Assembly: GCA_963920635.1 (NCBI GenBank)
Contig: OY987298.1
Span: 81,291,454-81,355,453 of the forward strand
Length of the DNA stretch: 64,000 nt
Direction: 5' to 3'
Origin: Pseudeuparius sepicola
Taxonomy: Eukaryota; Arthropoda; Insecta; Coleoptera; Anthribidae
The translations under genes were made by a program, and so were the position numbers. The notes under the pieces were generated by a model, which saw nothing but the letters and a program-made list of their open reading frames with translations, was not told the origin of the DNA and ran no database searches. Below, one piece after another: positions 23,401 to 33,479 of the stretch; position 1 is the first letter of the stretch; every line of letters begins with the position of its first letter.

Positions 23401-24138
23401 CGCAAGTTTCCTGGAAGAATTTAATCTTGGTAGCGGTGGCCTGCTCAGTGGGTCTGTGCCTTCGTATCGCAATACTGCCTGTCTCATATGTGCGTTTAAG
23501 CCTTCAAAATGTTCTTCGTTAACCGATTCCAGACTCTCGGTTGTTGGTTCTACCGTTTCGGCTTCTAGTTGTTGTCCAGGCTCTTGAAGTTCCCCATTGT
23601 TGTTGTTGTCATCTATGTCTATGTGTTCGCCGTGGATCTCTAGCTCAACTTCCCGTTTGATAGCGTTAAGTCGCGTTTCTGGAATTCGGTTATTTCTTAG
23701 AATAGTTCGATACTGATCTGACACTCTTTGTTCAGACACTTGCATGTGTGGAAACTGCCTGCAGAACTCGGCATGCAGTTGTTGTCGGTAGCCGATCATC
23801 TCTTGTTCTAAGTTTGTCACCCTGTAAAAAATACGCATAGTCGATTCATTCATGGACACAGTCCATTTCATGCGTCGTCGTTGTAATCCCGCCTCTGTGA
23901 ACGCTGGCTGAAGTTCCCGCGCAGCACCTTCGGTGGGTGGAACCCTAGTTCTCGTTTGGCTCCCATGTTGTAGATGTTCGTGTAGTTGTTGGGCTGTAGC
24001 TGTTTGTGCAACAGGGGCCCGCCTCATCAGCGCCCTGTCACCGACGTCCCGCTCGCTGTCATGTCCAGCGCCGGCTCCAGACATGCCCTGGCGATCCCCA
24101 GGTAGCGGCCCTATGACAAAACTCCTATTAATCTCCAT
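20479..24138 (-). CDS. R4-clade LINE polyprotein: reverse transcriptase and restriction-like endonuclease
   Basis: An uninterrupted 1219-residue ORF. Residues 1-450 are basic and without the N-terminal zinc fingers of R2. Reverse transcriptase occupies about 480-760: WKAPGPDHL, YRPITCLPTLYKI, QKGCSKGAMGCKEQL, the catalytic AFDSVPHDWL (615), GIFQGDSLSPL and YMDD (716). After a thumb region comes the CCHC motif CRYGCPTSETIQHITGGC (1018-1035), then the PD-(D/E)XK-type endonuclease with RPDLIIVD (1104), LIDVAIP (1119) and a following KIAKYRDL. The protein should nick a target site and copy element RNA into it. The start is the first ATG of the frame, close to the repeat region. All catalytic residues I can check are present. 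Confidence 0.92.
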   Translation of the reverse strand: MEINRSFVIGPLPGDRQGMSGAGAGHDSERDVGDRALMRRAPVAQTATAQQLHEHLQHGSQTRTRVPPTEGAARELQPAFTEAGLQRRRMKWTVSMNESTMRIFYRVTNLEQEMIGYRQQLHAEFCRQFPHMQVSEQRVSDQYRTILRNNRIPETRLNAIKREVELEIHGEHIDIDDNNNNGELQEPGQQLEAETVEPTTESLESVNEEHFEGLNAHMRQAVLRYEGTDPLSRPPLPRLNSSRKLAIVLDLMNTRILPNYVSVTPTLERMHMLIYCAATAVTTVMGAKIRTAQELNRARPEPRMAQWEMRLNRKIESLRKDIGQVTEYIRGVRTRRIQRAVQAIMSRTQMHSRHDPANITAQQCLDTLKQKLSVFAGRLRRYKASNNRKRDNKLFERSEKGFYRAFNSSADATNASYPSREQVDGFWRNQLATPGPYNVSASWISEEREMGRNYSQMQHEQFTTAEVSDVIKNSHNWKAPGPDHLQNYWIKKLWCTHEQITTLINEVLLDPLKMPLFLTQGATYLLPKDQRNTDNPAKYRPITCLPTLYKIITSCLTQRIYAHCERNNIIAMQQKGCSKGAMGCKEQLIIDSVICNQAHSKQRNLHMAYVDYKKAFDSVPHDWLTGILKLYKIDHHTVSFLEHVMTTTKIQLRTADSNIETDTINIRRGIFQGDSLSPLWFCMAMNPLSHRLNSTKYSFAIKSNNAEAIKLNHLLYMDDLKLIAATKNQLTQMLKIVEEFSRDIGMLFGLDKCRTLNIIRGKLEQSAHEMQDGQEIEAMSKGDTYKYLGMKQAQRIDHRTMKTDLTNEFIKRVRQVVRTDLNSRNLFKALNTYACSVLSYSFGIVNWTNTDINNLQRKVRTLLTKAHKHHPRSAVERTTLPRQLGGRGLADLSKQLDQQILNLRNYFYRQANSSTLHRAICGADVSTPLRLTEHERQNHHRTDNDKLQRWLGKPLHGRHPNEVNQEHVDKLASNYWLTSGRMFPETEGFLLAIQDQVIPTRNYLKFIGGDASVVDDRCRYGCPTSETIQHITGGCQMFASTEYKERHDSVAKILHQELAEKLLLVQAERVPYYNYTPEPVLENSNYKMYWDRTVLTDQRVAHNRPDLIIVDKISRQTTLIDVAIPNNNNLRVNQVEKIAKYRDLEERIRRQWEMENVQTIPIIMSTTGVIPKSLLRNIKELGLTDSLYRSMQKAVLLATARTVRKFMGSTGTSNNINVT

Positions 24139-24249
24139 TCCATATGTTTCTCCCGTAACGTGGGAGTGACGGCCCTCGGTCGCCTTTTACGACTCGCGGA
24201 GCCACGATAGGAGTATTCTAACCCGCTACCCACACAGGTCAACTAGGAT

Positions 24250-24650
24250 AACGCGGGATCGTTACACCCGAGGATCTGCCCCTCTCACAGGTCAAACCCC
24301 TCCTTGCGTTAACTGGGAAACACGGGATCGTTACACCCGAAGATCCGCCTCTCTCAAAGGCTAGATCCATCCCTGTGTAACCGAGAGTCGCGGGATTGTC
24401 ACACCCGAGGATCAGCCCCCGTCACCAGCTAGACCCCTCCCTGCGCAACTGGAGATCGCGGGATTGTCACACCCGTAGGTCTGCCCCTGTCACAGGCGAA
24501 ACCTCTCCATGCGTAACTGGGAATCGCGGGATCGTCACACCCGTGTATCTGCCCCTCTCATAGGTCAGACCCATCCCTGCGTAACTGGGGAGCGCGGGAT
24601 CGTCACACCCGTGGGTCTGCCTCTCTCACAGGTCAGACCCCCCCTGCGCA
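24250..24650 (-). repeat. Six 68-bp tandem repeats in the R4 5' region
   Basis: The forward-strand block CGCGGGATCGTCACACCCG recurs near 24252, 24321, 24389, 24457, 24525 and 24593, a spacing of 68-69 bp. The flanking GCCCCTCTCACAGGTCAGAC is also conserved. It precedes the ORF on the minus strand, where a promoter or RNA structure would be expected. The same array recurs in the second R4 copy at about 50222-50650. Confidence 0.85.
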
Positions 24651-25003
24651 TACTATTATTATTATTCTAATGTATAAATTGCCTCTGCTAATTAATAGTT
24701 ATGTCCTAATTTCGTTCGCCAAAAACTACCATTTCATACGAAAACTAACTTGTACTTAGGTGTAATATAGGATTAACTAGCTCACATTGTACTTACGGTG
24801 CAAAAAGTAAGCGTAAATAAAACAAAAATACTTTTATTGTTATTGTAAATTTTACATTATAAGTACATAAATTTGAATTAAATCCGATAAATTAATACGT
24901 ATTTTATGTAATTACCTGCATAAAAATGTGCAATTACTCAAGAATAACATATGGCAATTACCCCGCAAACATTTTGTTTTGTGAAGTTACATCAATAGTT
25001 ATT

Positions 25004-25128
25004 TACATTGCAAGATAAGTTCACTTTTTTGGCCGAGGAGGTTGTTTAAGGTCCGAGGCAACGCCCGCGTTGCCTGGGTCCTTAAAAACCTCCGAGTCCA
25101 ATAAAGAGCTTGTGCATCGTGCAATGTA
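25004..25128. repeat. 125-bp imperfect hairpin
   Basis: The outer ends TACATTGCA and TGCAATGTA pair, and the inner arms GGAGGTT...AGGCAACGC and GCGTTGCCT...AACCTCC pair around a short CC-type turn at about 25066. The core is GC-rich within AT-rich DNA, like the hairpin at 5338-5457. Confidence 0.55.
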
Positions 25129-25295
25129 TTATATTTTTCCTGCTTCCGACAAGTTCCTATTAGGTATAGGTAATTTTAATTAAACGCTATGGAGTAGACT
25201 GTGAGTAATAATATTCAAAATAACTATTGCTCATTTACTAAAAATTAAAATGAGTAATAAATATAAGAAGTAGAATGCGGCGATAATAAAAAAAT

Positions 25296-25372
25296 GAGTT
25301 TTATGTGAGACTCGAACCCACGTAACCTAGGTTTACTATCTGGACGCTTTTAACCCAGCGCTACGTCCACTC
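25296..25372 (-). tRNA. tRNA-like sequence (pseudogene or SINE head)
   Basis: The minus strand shows a T arm (GTGGG TTCGAGT CTCAC) and a D arm (CGCT GGGTTAAA AGCG), i.e. recognisable B and A boxes for RNA polymerase III. The acceptor stem pairs at only about 4 of 7 positions and the anticodon stem is poor. I therefore read it as a tRNA pseudogene or tRNA-derived SINE, not a working tRNA, and assign no isotype. Confidence 0.4.
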
Positions 25373-25529
25373 CTGCTTGACTTTGCTATTATAGCCACTT
25401 TATTTGACACTGAAAAATATCTCCACATTCTTAATTTTTCTTTGGCATAATTCGTATTCTTTTTGACCAAACCAGTTTAAAAACAATCGATGTGAAACAT
25501 ATTAAATTTGACGCCAGTTATAAGTTGTC

Positions 25530-25552
25530 TATATATATATATATATATATAT
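25530..25552. repeat. (TA)n microsatellite
   Basis: About eleven TA units in a row. Confidence 0.9.
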
Positions 25553-25939
25553 GAAAAACAATAAATTCACAAATCGATAAACCATATTTCCATTTTATTT
25601 GTGTGCTTTTCACTTCAAATTTACACATGATTATGAAAATTTTACTTCACGGAAAGTAAATCTACATTCCAGGGAGTAAATATATTATTTTAAAAATGAG
25701 AAATTACCCCAAAAGCACATTACAGAAATCAATAGTACACCAGATTATGTGAATATTTTGTATTTTTACAATAACATAAATTGTACATAATTCACGAACT
25801 ATATCCGAAGTCGCTAGAGTCTCTCATTTAAGTTAAAGCATAGAATATATAGCTTTCGGCAACAGAACTCTCCTTACATGCATTAAATTGTACAGATTGT
25901 ACCTATATAAGTAGATATACTAAGAGAGTTCTCGGCCAC

Positions 25940-26600
25940 TTGATCCATGTTAATCTCCATAAGACTAGAAATGCGTGCATTTTGGCTACGTCACACCCGA
26001 GGTCACGTGACGTCACAGGGACACGCGTGACCTCACTTGACCTTTGGGACACGTGTGACCCCCAGTTGACTTTCGATCGAATTTCTCCGGTTACAGCTTG
26101 CTCCCACACATGATCCCACTCTTGCCGCTGGTGGGCAGTGAAGCGTATATATTTGATGGAGCACAAGTTCCTATGCCATTCTTAAGCTGCTTGCAGTAAA
26201 AGAGAGTTTCAACTCATGACCTTCATGTTAATGTCCATAAGTCCAGAAATGCCCGCATTTTTGCTACAGGGTGATCCCACTTGACCTTTGCGCCACGTGT
26301 GACCCCTAGTTAACCTCTAGATCCAACACTGGTCCTCCATGTAGATCTCCATAAGGCCAAAAATCTGCATTTTGACAGGTGGCCTGCAAGATTTTCTCAA
26401 AGTATGCCATTTTAAAGTGACAGGTGAATGTCACTGTCGTAGCCACGAATTTCTGGGACCGTCAGTTGACCCCTAGATCCTGAGAGAGTTCTAACTCAGT
26501 CCCCATGTAAATCTCCATAAGGCCAAAAAGCTGCATTTTGACAGGTGGTCTGCAAGATTTTCTCAAGGTATGTCATTTTAAAGTGACATGCAACGCTGTT
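25940..26600. repeat. Four diverged copies of a repeat marked CATGTAAATCTCCATAAGGCC-type
   Basis: Related phrases begin near 25947, 26224, 26338 and 26504: CATGTTAATCTCCATAAG, CATGTTAATGTCCATAAG, CATGTAGATCTCCATAAGG and CATGTAAATCTCCATAAGG. Each is followed by a GCATTTT block. The last two share a further 60 bp, including GCAAGATTTTCTCAA. Spacing is irregular, about 115-280 bp. The origin is unknown. Confidence 0.6.
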
Positions 26601-28285
26601 CGAAACCCATGTAAATCATATATCTCCGGTAGATTCTGAAAGAAGAAGAATGTTATGATAAGTAAAAAAGCCATGATGCAATAGAATACAACAGTAGTAA
26701 CAAAGCACGCGTAAAAAATCCGAGCCGCCTTGAACCGCCCGACGGTCGAGATCTGCTTACGTAGCTTCCGTAGTACAATGAGTATACACTTTTCCGTGGA
26801 AATACCCAAATATAGCCAAAAATCTGAGAAAACCGTCACCGCAAAAACGATTTTGATAAAAAAAAATACAGACAACGTATAGTAGGTACTTCAACGGCTA
26901 ACAAAAACTAATACATTTCTTTGTATTAGTCATGTGCACGTAAAATTGTTGTCTTAATGAAGTAAATAGGAAAATAAAAAACATTAACTTATATACTTGA
27001 TTTTAAAATAAACCTTTAAAGCATTTACTTTATTTTAATTATGCCCCCTGTACAAAGACGCTTAGTGACAAAATTTTACGTCCTAGCATTTTAGTTATAT
27101 TTATTTCCGAAAACACTTAGGTTTCAGGCCTGTTACAAATACACTATCACTTAGTACAAAAAAATTTACCACGTGCAAAGGTTGGCTTAAGAAAACATAG
27201 AAAAATATTTTTCGATTTTTTTACGATCTTTAAAAAAAGGGTAAAAACCCCTATTCTCCCTGTAAATCCCCTCCTATAATTACGTCATCCAATATGGCTT
27301 CGGAACGTACTGTCAGCTGGAAGTGATTTTCCGCGGTGTTGCCGTTGTTTTAGGAACGATGAAAATACCTATTTACTCAAACAAATTAAAAAATACATAA
27401 ATAACAATCGATTTGAATCTGTACAGCTGCAGCGTTATTAGATTTACCCGAGGTTCGCCCGGATTCCCCTTACCTTAGTGTGAAATTTGAAAACAGGATA
27501 TTAATCCCGAGACTCGTCTCGAGCTCTTATCCGGACCGGTCCCTGCGATCCTATTTCGATCACCAATAGTCTCGTGGAGAGCGGAGTAGCGCGTGACACC
27601 ACCCGACGTCTCCCTTAATACCTCCGCAGCTCCTCTGACGAATTCTTGTCCACCATCTAACCTCTCCTGAAGCCTCGGCGCTATGAATTAAGCGACGTAT
27701 CGGCCGTTTCGAGTCGATGAAAATACTTGGACAACTCGTCGGGCAGTTGTTGTCCTCCTACCAAGGAATATTTGTGCGTCAAGTCAACCTGCCTGCTTCC
27801 TCGTCGGGCACCTCGTTTCGACTACTCCCCGCCCAGCGGGCGGACCACTTCGTCTCCGTCCGGCGCACCGCTTCTCTTTTGCTCGCGCGCGCAACCGACA
27901 CTTCACAACTTACTAGCTAGGCAACTGTACATACATTATGATCAGAGATGGGTGAATAAACAAGTAGGTAGAGTTAGAGCGTAATAATTTATCGATATCG
28001 ATGTCAATGTTAGATTAGTTGATTGCGTCTTCAAAAAAATAATTTTCATAAGCAAACTTATTGAAAATCTCACTTAACTAAACAAAAAGGATTCTGTGAT
28101 TTTTTAACGCTTTGTAATACAAAGACCGAACGTCTGTCTATGTGTATCGAATCGAAGCATTTATCTTATCCGACGCCGCATCTCTAATACTGCCTGACAC
28201 TTCACACTAGTTTCGCTAGTAACCTCACGTTATTTCCCAGTTTTGTCTTGGTTTTCGCGGTAAATCGTTCAGCGCCTTTGTGAAA

Positions 28286-28308
28286 ATGCCGGAGTATTCG
28301 AACGCCGA
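28286..28308 (+). pseudogene. Transposase start codons, 5' of the Maverick insertion
   Basis: ATG at 28286 opens the frame MPEYSNAE, which stops matching at the Maverick edge. The last six bases (CGCCGA, 28303-28308) are the target duplication, repeated at 40951-40956, and the frame carries on there as ELTDMVIMYG. The split is clean and leaves both halves of the gene recognisable. Confidence 0.8.
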
Positions 28309-29690
28309 AGTAGATAGGCTATGTGCGTATGAGCGCAATTTCCCCATGTATTTCTTATGGGGGCTAAATCCTGCACTTTTTTTACCAAACTTACCCCCTC
28401 CACTCCCAAGCCAAGCCCCCTCCTGTCACCGACCAATCAGAACGCGCCGACTAGGGTCTGCGCTAGTCCGATGATGCCCGAGGGGTTGACCCCAGCGCGA
28501 GGTCATTGTCAAACCGCCAGCCCGCGGCAACGGTTCGAGCCACCAGGTGTCCAGCCGCGACCTTTAAGCAGGGGGTGGACAAAAATGGTCGCGATTCCAC
28601 CCAACTAAATCATCAACCCACCTCGACGATTATTCTGCCGGTAGACCAACGCCCAGAACATTTTTTTTATTCCGAGTTATTTTTGCGTTTATAATATGCA
28701 ACAAAGTTTTGTTATGACTTGTCTGGAATACTGAGAAATCACGCGGCAGCCGTGACCTTCGAGATATAATATTACACAGCGACTTTTTTCGAGAAGCGCT
28801 TTCTCTGATCCAAACACATGCAAATAAAACTATACGCCAACCTATTTGCGCCTGGATAAAAATACCGACTTTTTTTGTTAGAGAATATTATGTCGCCTGC
28901 AGAAATGCAAGCTGTTTAAACATCAACAATGTATGTGGAGAAAGGTGCTTTTTTCATGTCAATAAAATTCCTCGGACAAGGCTGAAATAAGAACTGACTG
29001 TTAATGCAAGTATGTGTGTTCTAGAACGAAACACCCAGCTACGGTGTAGAGAAGAAAGTAATGTAAGAAAAAAAATATACTGATTTATGTCTTTTTCATA
29101 GGATTCACTTTAATATTTCAGTTTGTTTCACTGATAGGGGACAAAAAAAACAGGTGTCAAAAATCAACTAGATACAGGTCCGACAGGGGGCAAGAAATGC
29201 TACTGAGCCAGATTTTGCTCAAAAACATAACTAGCCCTTTGCACATCCCCAAAAACGTGACTAATATTTGCTAAAATCAACGTCCCAGTTCAATCTACTT
29301 TGTCCTGGTAAACGACAATATTTTTAAACACCAGGTGTCAAACGTTCTATTGCCTACAAAATACGTCATATACCGAAAATTGTAAAAACCAGATGTCGAA
29401 CTTTCTATTGTCTACAAAATACGTCATAGCTGTAAGACAAGCGATGACCTAGCGTGCCCCAAAAATGATTTGCTTCGAACTATAAAATTAAGTAATACTT
29501 ACCAAAAATTGGTTAGATGTATCCAGCAAAAAGTATCTCCAGAGGAATATTACCAAACATTTTGAATTACGTTTCAATTGATTATATAGCAAGAAATTTA
29601 GCAAATCCCGATGTCAGATATATTAAAAAAACCTCTGAGCACCGGGTGCTACCAAACATCTCTGCTTCAACGATATACAGTTGCAAGGAA
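28309..29690 (+). repeat. Left terminal inverted repeat of the Maverick
   Basis: Inverted copy of 39415-40950, starting AGTAGATAGGC. Similarity is high over the first 600 bp and moderate further in, and ends near GCTTCAACGAT. Short frames within it (28280-28694, 29517-29699) also appear as mirror images in the right arm and are not genes. Confidence 0.85.
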
Positions 29691-30077
29691 TATTGGTAAT
29701 AAAGCTCTCATAAAATGCTACTAGAAATTGGTTCTAAGCTGAGGGACTTACCTACCCTCCAGCGGCCAATATAAATTTAGAACGAAGTCTATCAGGTTTT
29801 TAGCAAAATCACTTTTAATTTTCACCTGTATAAATACCACGACAAGACAGGCTCGTATAAAAATTATAATAACTAGATTTTTTTTTATTATGAACGGATA
29901 TTTTCATTGAAATAAAAAAAAACATGTCCATGTTTTTGTTTCATAACTGCCCTAAATTTAATATATTTTATTATAAACATTTTTGCAAATTTAGAGGTGT
30001 TCTTGATTGTACATTGTATGCAATTTTCCGAGGTGGAATTTTGTGTATATTTTTTAATCAGTCACGGTACCCATATA
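29691..30077. other. Maverick interior, no gene seen
   Basis: AT-rich sequence just inside the left terminal repeat. I see no gene or repeat. Confidence 0.4.
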
Positions 30078-30785
30078 CAGGGTGTAAATGAATAAGTGCG
30101 AAAAAATTCAAGGGGTGAATCTTTGAGTGATTCTAAGACTAAAGGTCTATATAAACATAGGTCCGCTAATGCTTCGTTTTCAAAATACAGGGTGTCAAAA
30201 ATTTTTTAATAATTATTATAATAAAACAATAAATTTCTATAGCTAGGATTATCGTTTATAGGAATTTTTAAGACTAGAATAAACTATTAACATGGAAAAA
30301 ATATCGGGTATACCCTAGTTTTTGTTAATTGGTAGTTTTAATTTTTTATTAGGTATGTTGTCCCAGAGACATGCAATAAAGTGATTTTTTTACTCAAAAA
30401 CGAAGCGAGATACGAGAATAATTCAAGAGACAAAAAAGTTGTATTTTTAGTTGCTGAGTGCGAAAAATTTTTTTAAAAAAGTCAGTTGCGCACATTTTTT
30501 TTTACAAAATTATTGGTTAAGGTGCCCTCGGGACGCCACTGTACTTAATAATTTTAATCTAGTAGGGACTAAATTAGCCTCTTTCTACCATAAATACCAC
30601 TGTCAAATTTCAACAAAATCGACTGAAGGATTATTAAGATATTTACGAAAAAGCGATTTTGAGAGTTTGACACACTGTATCTTGAAAAGGAAGCATTACC
30701 GGCCTATGTTTATATAAACTTTTCATCTTAGAATCACTCAAAGGTTCACCGCTTGAATTTTTCGCACTTATTCATTTACACCCTG
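30078..30785. mobile_element. CAGGGT-type foldback element inserted in the Maverick
   Basis: Begins CAGGGTGTAAATGAATAAGT and ends with its complement. The arms match for about 128 bp, and TATA flanks both ends (30074-30077 and 30786-30789). The phrase TACAGGGTGTCAAA recurs inside the left arm. It carries no transposase. The 708-bp element shares end sequence and flanks with 48970-50137 and 60341-61926. Confidence 0.75.
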
Positions 30786-31703
30786 TATAGTTGCAAAAGA
30801 AGCAAAAGTTGTAAGTTACGCAGCAGGCAAAAAGTGAACAAACATGTTTTTTCAAAGCTAGCACGGCGCCGCAATATTGTCTGGAAACGCGATACTCTTA
30901 TTTATCGTCTGGAGACCTTCTAGAATGTACGTTCACACAATGGAGTCTAAGAAAAAATGCAACGAAGAAACAGATTTTTCTATAGCCAGTTGTCGTGGCG
31001 CGTTGCTGGATGCTGGATCGTGGACTGTTAAGTGGCGAGTTGCGAGGTGAAAGTGAATTAATTTGTGTGTGAGTTTTTGGAGTACCGTTTTGGAGTTTTA
31101 TTCGTAAGTCAAGTAGCTAATTATAGGACAGTTAAATAGCTTCCCAATGGCTTCTCAATCTAGAGGGATGGAAGTTTTTTTGCACTTTTTGAAATGTTGG
31201 AACTTTTTCTACTTGCTTTACCACAAAAAATATATAAATAACTTCTCACAAAAGTAAACCCATCTAAAACGCCGCACACGAAGGGGTAATCCAATTAAAA
31301 AAACAGATTTTCAGGAAACCCAAGGAAAAATTATTTTATGCCCTGGAACATCTTTTTTCCTTCAAAAATGTCCAATACAACTGTTTTTTCACACATATCT
31401 ACGTAATAATATTGTGTGGTTGAAGATTTTTTTGTTCATGATTGATTTGTTTTCAACACATCAAGTGACCTAGCCTAATTTGAACCCAATTTGTCAGGTT
31501 TTTTCTTAGAAACCCAGATTAATGAAGAAGATTTTGTCACTCGTGTGGTTTAAAATTGTTTAATATTTGAAACGTCCCCTGGAAAGGTAAAAAAAGACTT
31601 ACTTGAGAACTTCCACTAAACTTTTTTCACCTAATTACATAGTTTATAGTAATTGTTTTTTAGTAAACATTTTTTTTATAACTTTATAGGTGATAATGTC
31701 TTA
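30786..31703. other. Maverick interior, no gene seen
   Basis: AT-rich sequence between two inserted foldback elements. No credible ORF or domain. Confidence 0.4.
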
Positions 31704-33192
31704 TAGTAGGGGAGTCCAATAGGGGATTTTGGGATTTACTCAAGCGCGACAGATTAACATACCTTGCACCCTGTTGAGTACCTCCACCATATCTAAGCCC
31801 TCTATACAGGACCGCGCGTGTAGGGCAGCCGATCAGAATAGTAAAAAAATCGATAGGTGGATATACTCGAGAGCGTCAGATTAAGACATGATGGGTTAAT
31901 TACATGCTGAAAAGTGTGCATTTCAATAATCTGACGATTTGAGCGTGACGTAAGGGGGTAGGAGGGTCACAAACTTGCAAAAAAACGTTACCTCGACTTT
32001 CTCGAGCGCGGTCGAATATTTTTTTTATTTTGAAGGAAATAACGGATAACGGGAAAAATATAATCTGCCGATTTCCACAAGCCGAAGTAAAAAAAATCGT
32101 AGATAAAGTTTAGTGCGTGCAGCTAGCTGCAGTGAAGCATGTATTCCCCACTCCACGCCTCTCTCCCCCTTTCTCTCGCACCGTGCCCACACGCCAGCCA
32201 TCAGGACGCCAGCCATCACGCCATCACAGCTGATCACAACACAGGTATTATTATGTACAGGGTTATTCAAACTCGATGTCCCTGGCCTGTTGTGGGCAAG
32301 AGAAAAAATATATTTGCTTCCGGGGTCTTAAATGGGGCCAAACGAAGACTAAATTAAGATAAAATTGAGAATATTTGACAAACGACGCTCTGCGTCGCGG
32401 CGCCCTTCGATTTTTTTTTGTAACGAACGTACATTTTTTATTTGATATTTGGGTAGACCTGCTTTTTATCTATAAGTTTTATTTTAGACATTTTGTCAAA
32501 TTTTGATTAGTTAAAGAAATATAGGTATATATATATATTTGAAAAGTTCACGTTCAACACGCTGTAATATAGAAAATAAATTATTAAGAGCATATGTTTA
32601 TAGACAAAAATTACTTAATTTTTAACATACAACATATTTTTTTAGAACACGCAAATATTAAATAAAATCCTGAAAACATTTTTTTCAGTCAGAATAAGAA
32701 CATCCCTCAAAATAATCGTCAGATTATGGATCAGCACGACCAGGACATCAAGCTGAACCGTATGAAAATCTGACGCGCTCAAGTATTTCAAAATGGCGAT
32801 TTTTTTGCATTTTTTAAAGCCGCCACGAGCTAGCGTCACATCCGAATCGTCAGTCTATTGAATGGGAGCTTCTTTCGGGTTCACTTAACATCCCTTTTGA
32901 ATATCTGACGCGCTCGAGTATATTTTTTCTTCCCATTTTTAACCCTTCCGTACGACCGCCCCCACCATGCAAACCGGTAGATTAACATACCTATACGTTA
33001 TCGTAGACACGTGGGGCATATACATTATCAATATATCTAACGCCCTCGAGTATCTTCATGTGACTATTTTTTTTACATTTTTGAAAGCCTGTCATATAAC
33101 CTTTTTTCTTTCTACCATCTAATCTTCAAAATTCAATAGGTCCCCACGACGCTCGAGTAAATCCCCATTTAGCATCGTGGACTCCCCTACTA
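31704..33192. mobile_element. PIF/Harbinger-like non-autonomous element with repeated internal motif
   Basis: The ends TAGTAGGGGAGTCC and GGACTCCCCTACTA are perfect inverses and are flanked by TTA on both sides (31701-31703 and 33193-33195), the 3-bp duplication typical of PIF/Harbinger. A motif close to TCTGACGCGCTCGAGTAT occurs many times. It is oriented one way in the left half (about 31727, 31860) and the opposite way in the right half (about 32766, 32893, 33034, 33152). Such mirrored subterminal sites could bind transposase. A GC-rich segment at 32100-32240 has no gene. Confidence 0.65.
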
Positions 33193-33479
33193 TTAGTAAA
33201 AAGCCTAATAATTTTGAACTTCCATAATGAAACCATAATTTTAAACACAAAATGGGTACTTTGACACATTTCTAAGAAACGAATGAAAGTTTTTCTTTTA
33301 ATGAGGTGTTGTCGATTCTAAAATTTATTGATTAAGAGTACCCGAGAAGCAAACAAAATCTTGGGTCAGGGAGGGGTGAAAATTACTAATATTTTGTATG
33401 CATTACCATTAGCAGCTAGGACCTAAAACTATTTTAATGTTTTTTTGAACTTTTTTACATTTCTGGTACAATAATAATA

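Larger units (their letters stand above)
20361..24653 (-). mobile_element. R4/Dong-like LINE, near full length
   Basis: The element has a single long ORF, a 5' region of six 68-bp repeats and a short 3' region. Both ends abut TTA/TAT trinucleotide runs (20345-20360 and 24654-24666). Dong of Bombyx, an R4-clade LINE with a restriction-like endonuclease, is known to insert into TAA repeats, so clade and target agree. The intact ORF suggests recent activity. Two further fragments of the family lie at 45393-51396. Confidence 0.85.
24667..27120. other. Unassigned DNA between the R4 LINE and the DUF4817-type transposon
   Basis: Its left edge should be the continuation of the site in which the plus-strand LINE lies. 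It holds a hairpin (25004-25128), a tRNA-like sequence (25296-25372), a TA microsatellite (25530-25552) and diverged repeats (25940-26600). I see no protein-coding gene; frames such as 26573-26875 have no recognisable domain. Confidence 0.4.

Noticed and set aside
24250..24650. CRISPR-like array
   Set aside because: Spacers are as conserved as the repeats, the units are 68 bp in a eukaryotic LINE 5' region, and the same array recurs with another copy of the element.
25296..25372. Calling a functional tRNA
   Set aside because: The acceptor and anticodon stems do not pair properly.
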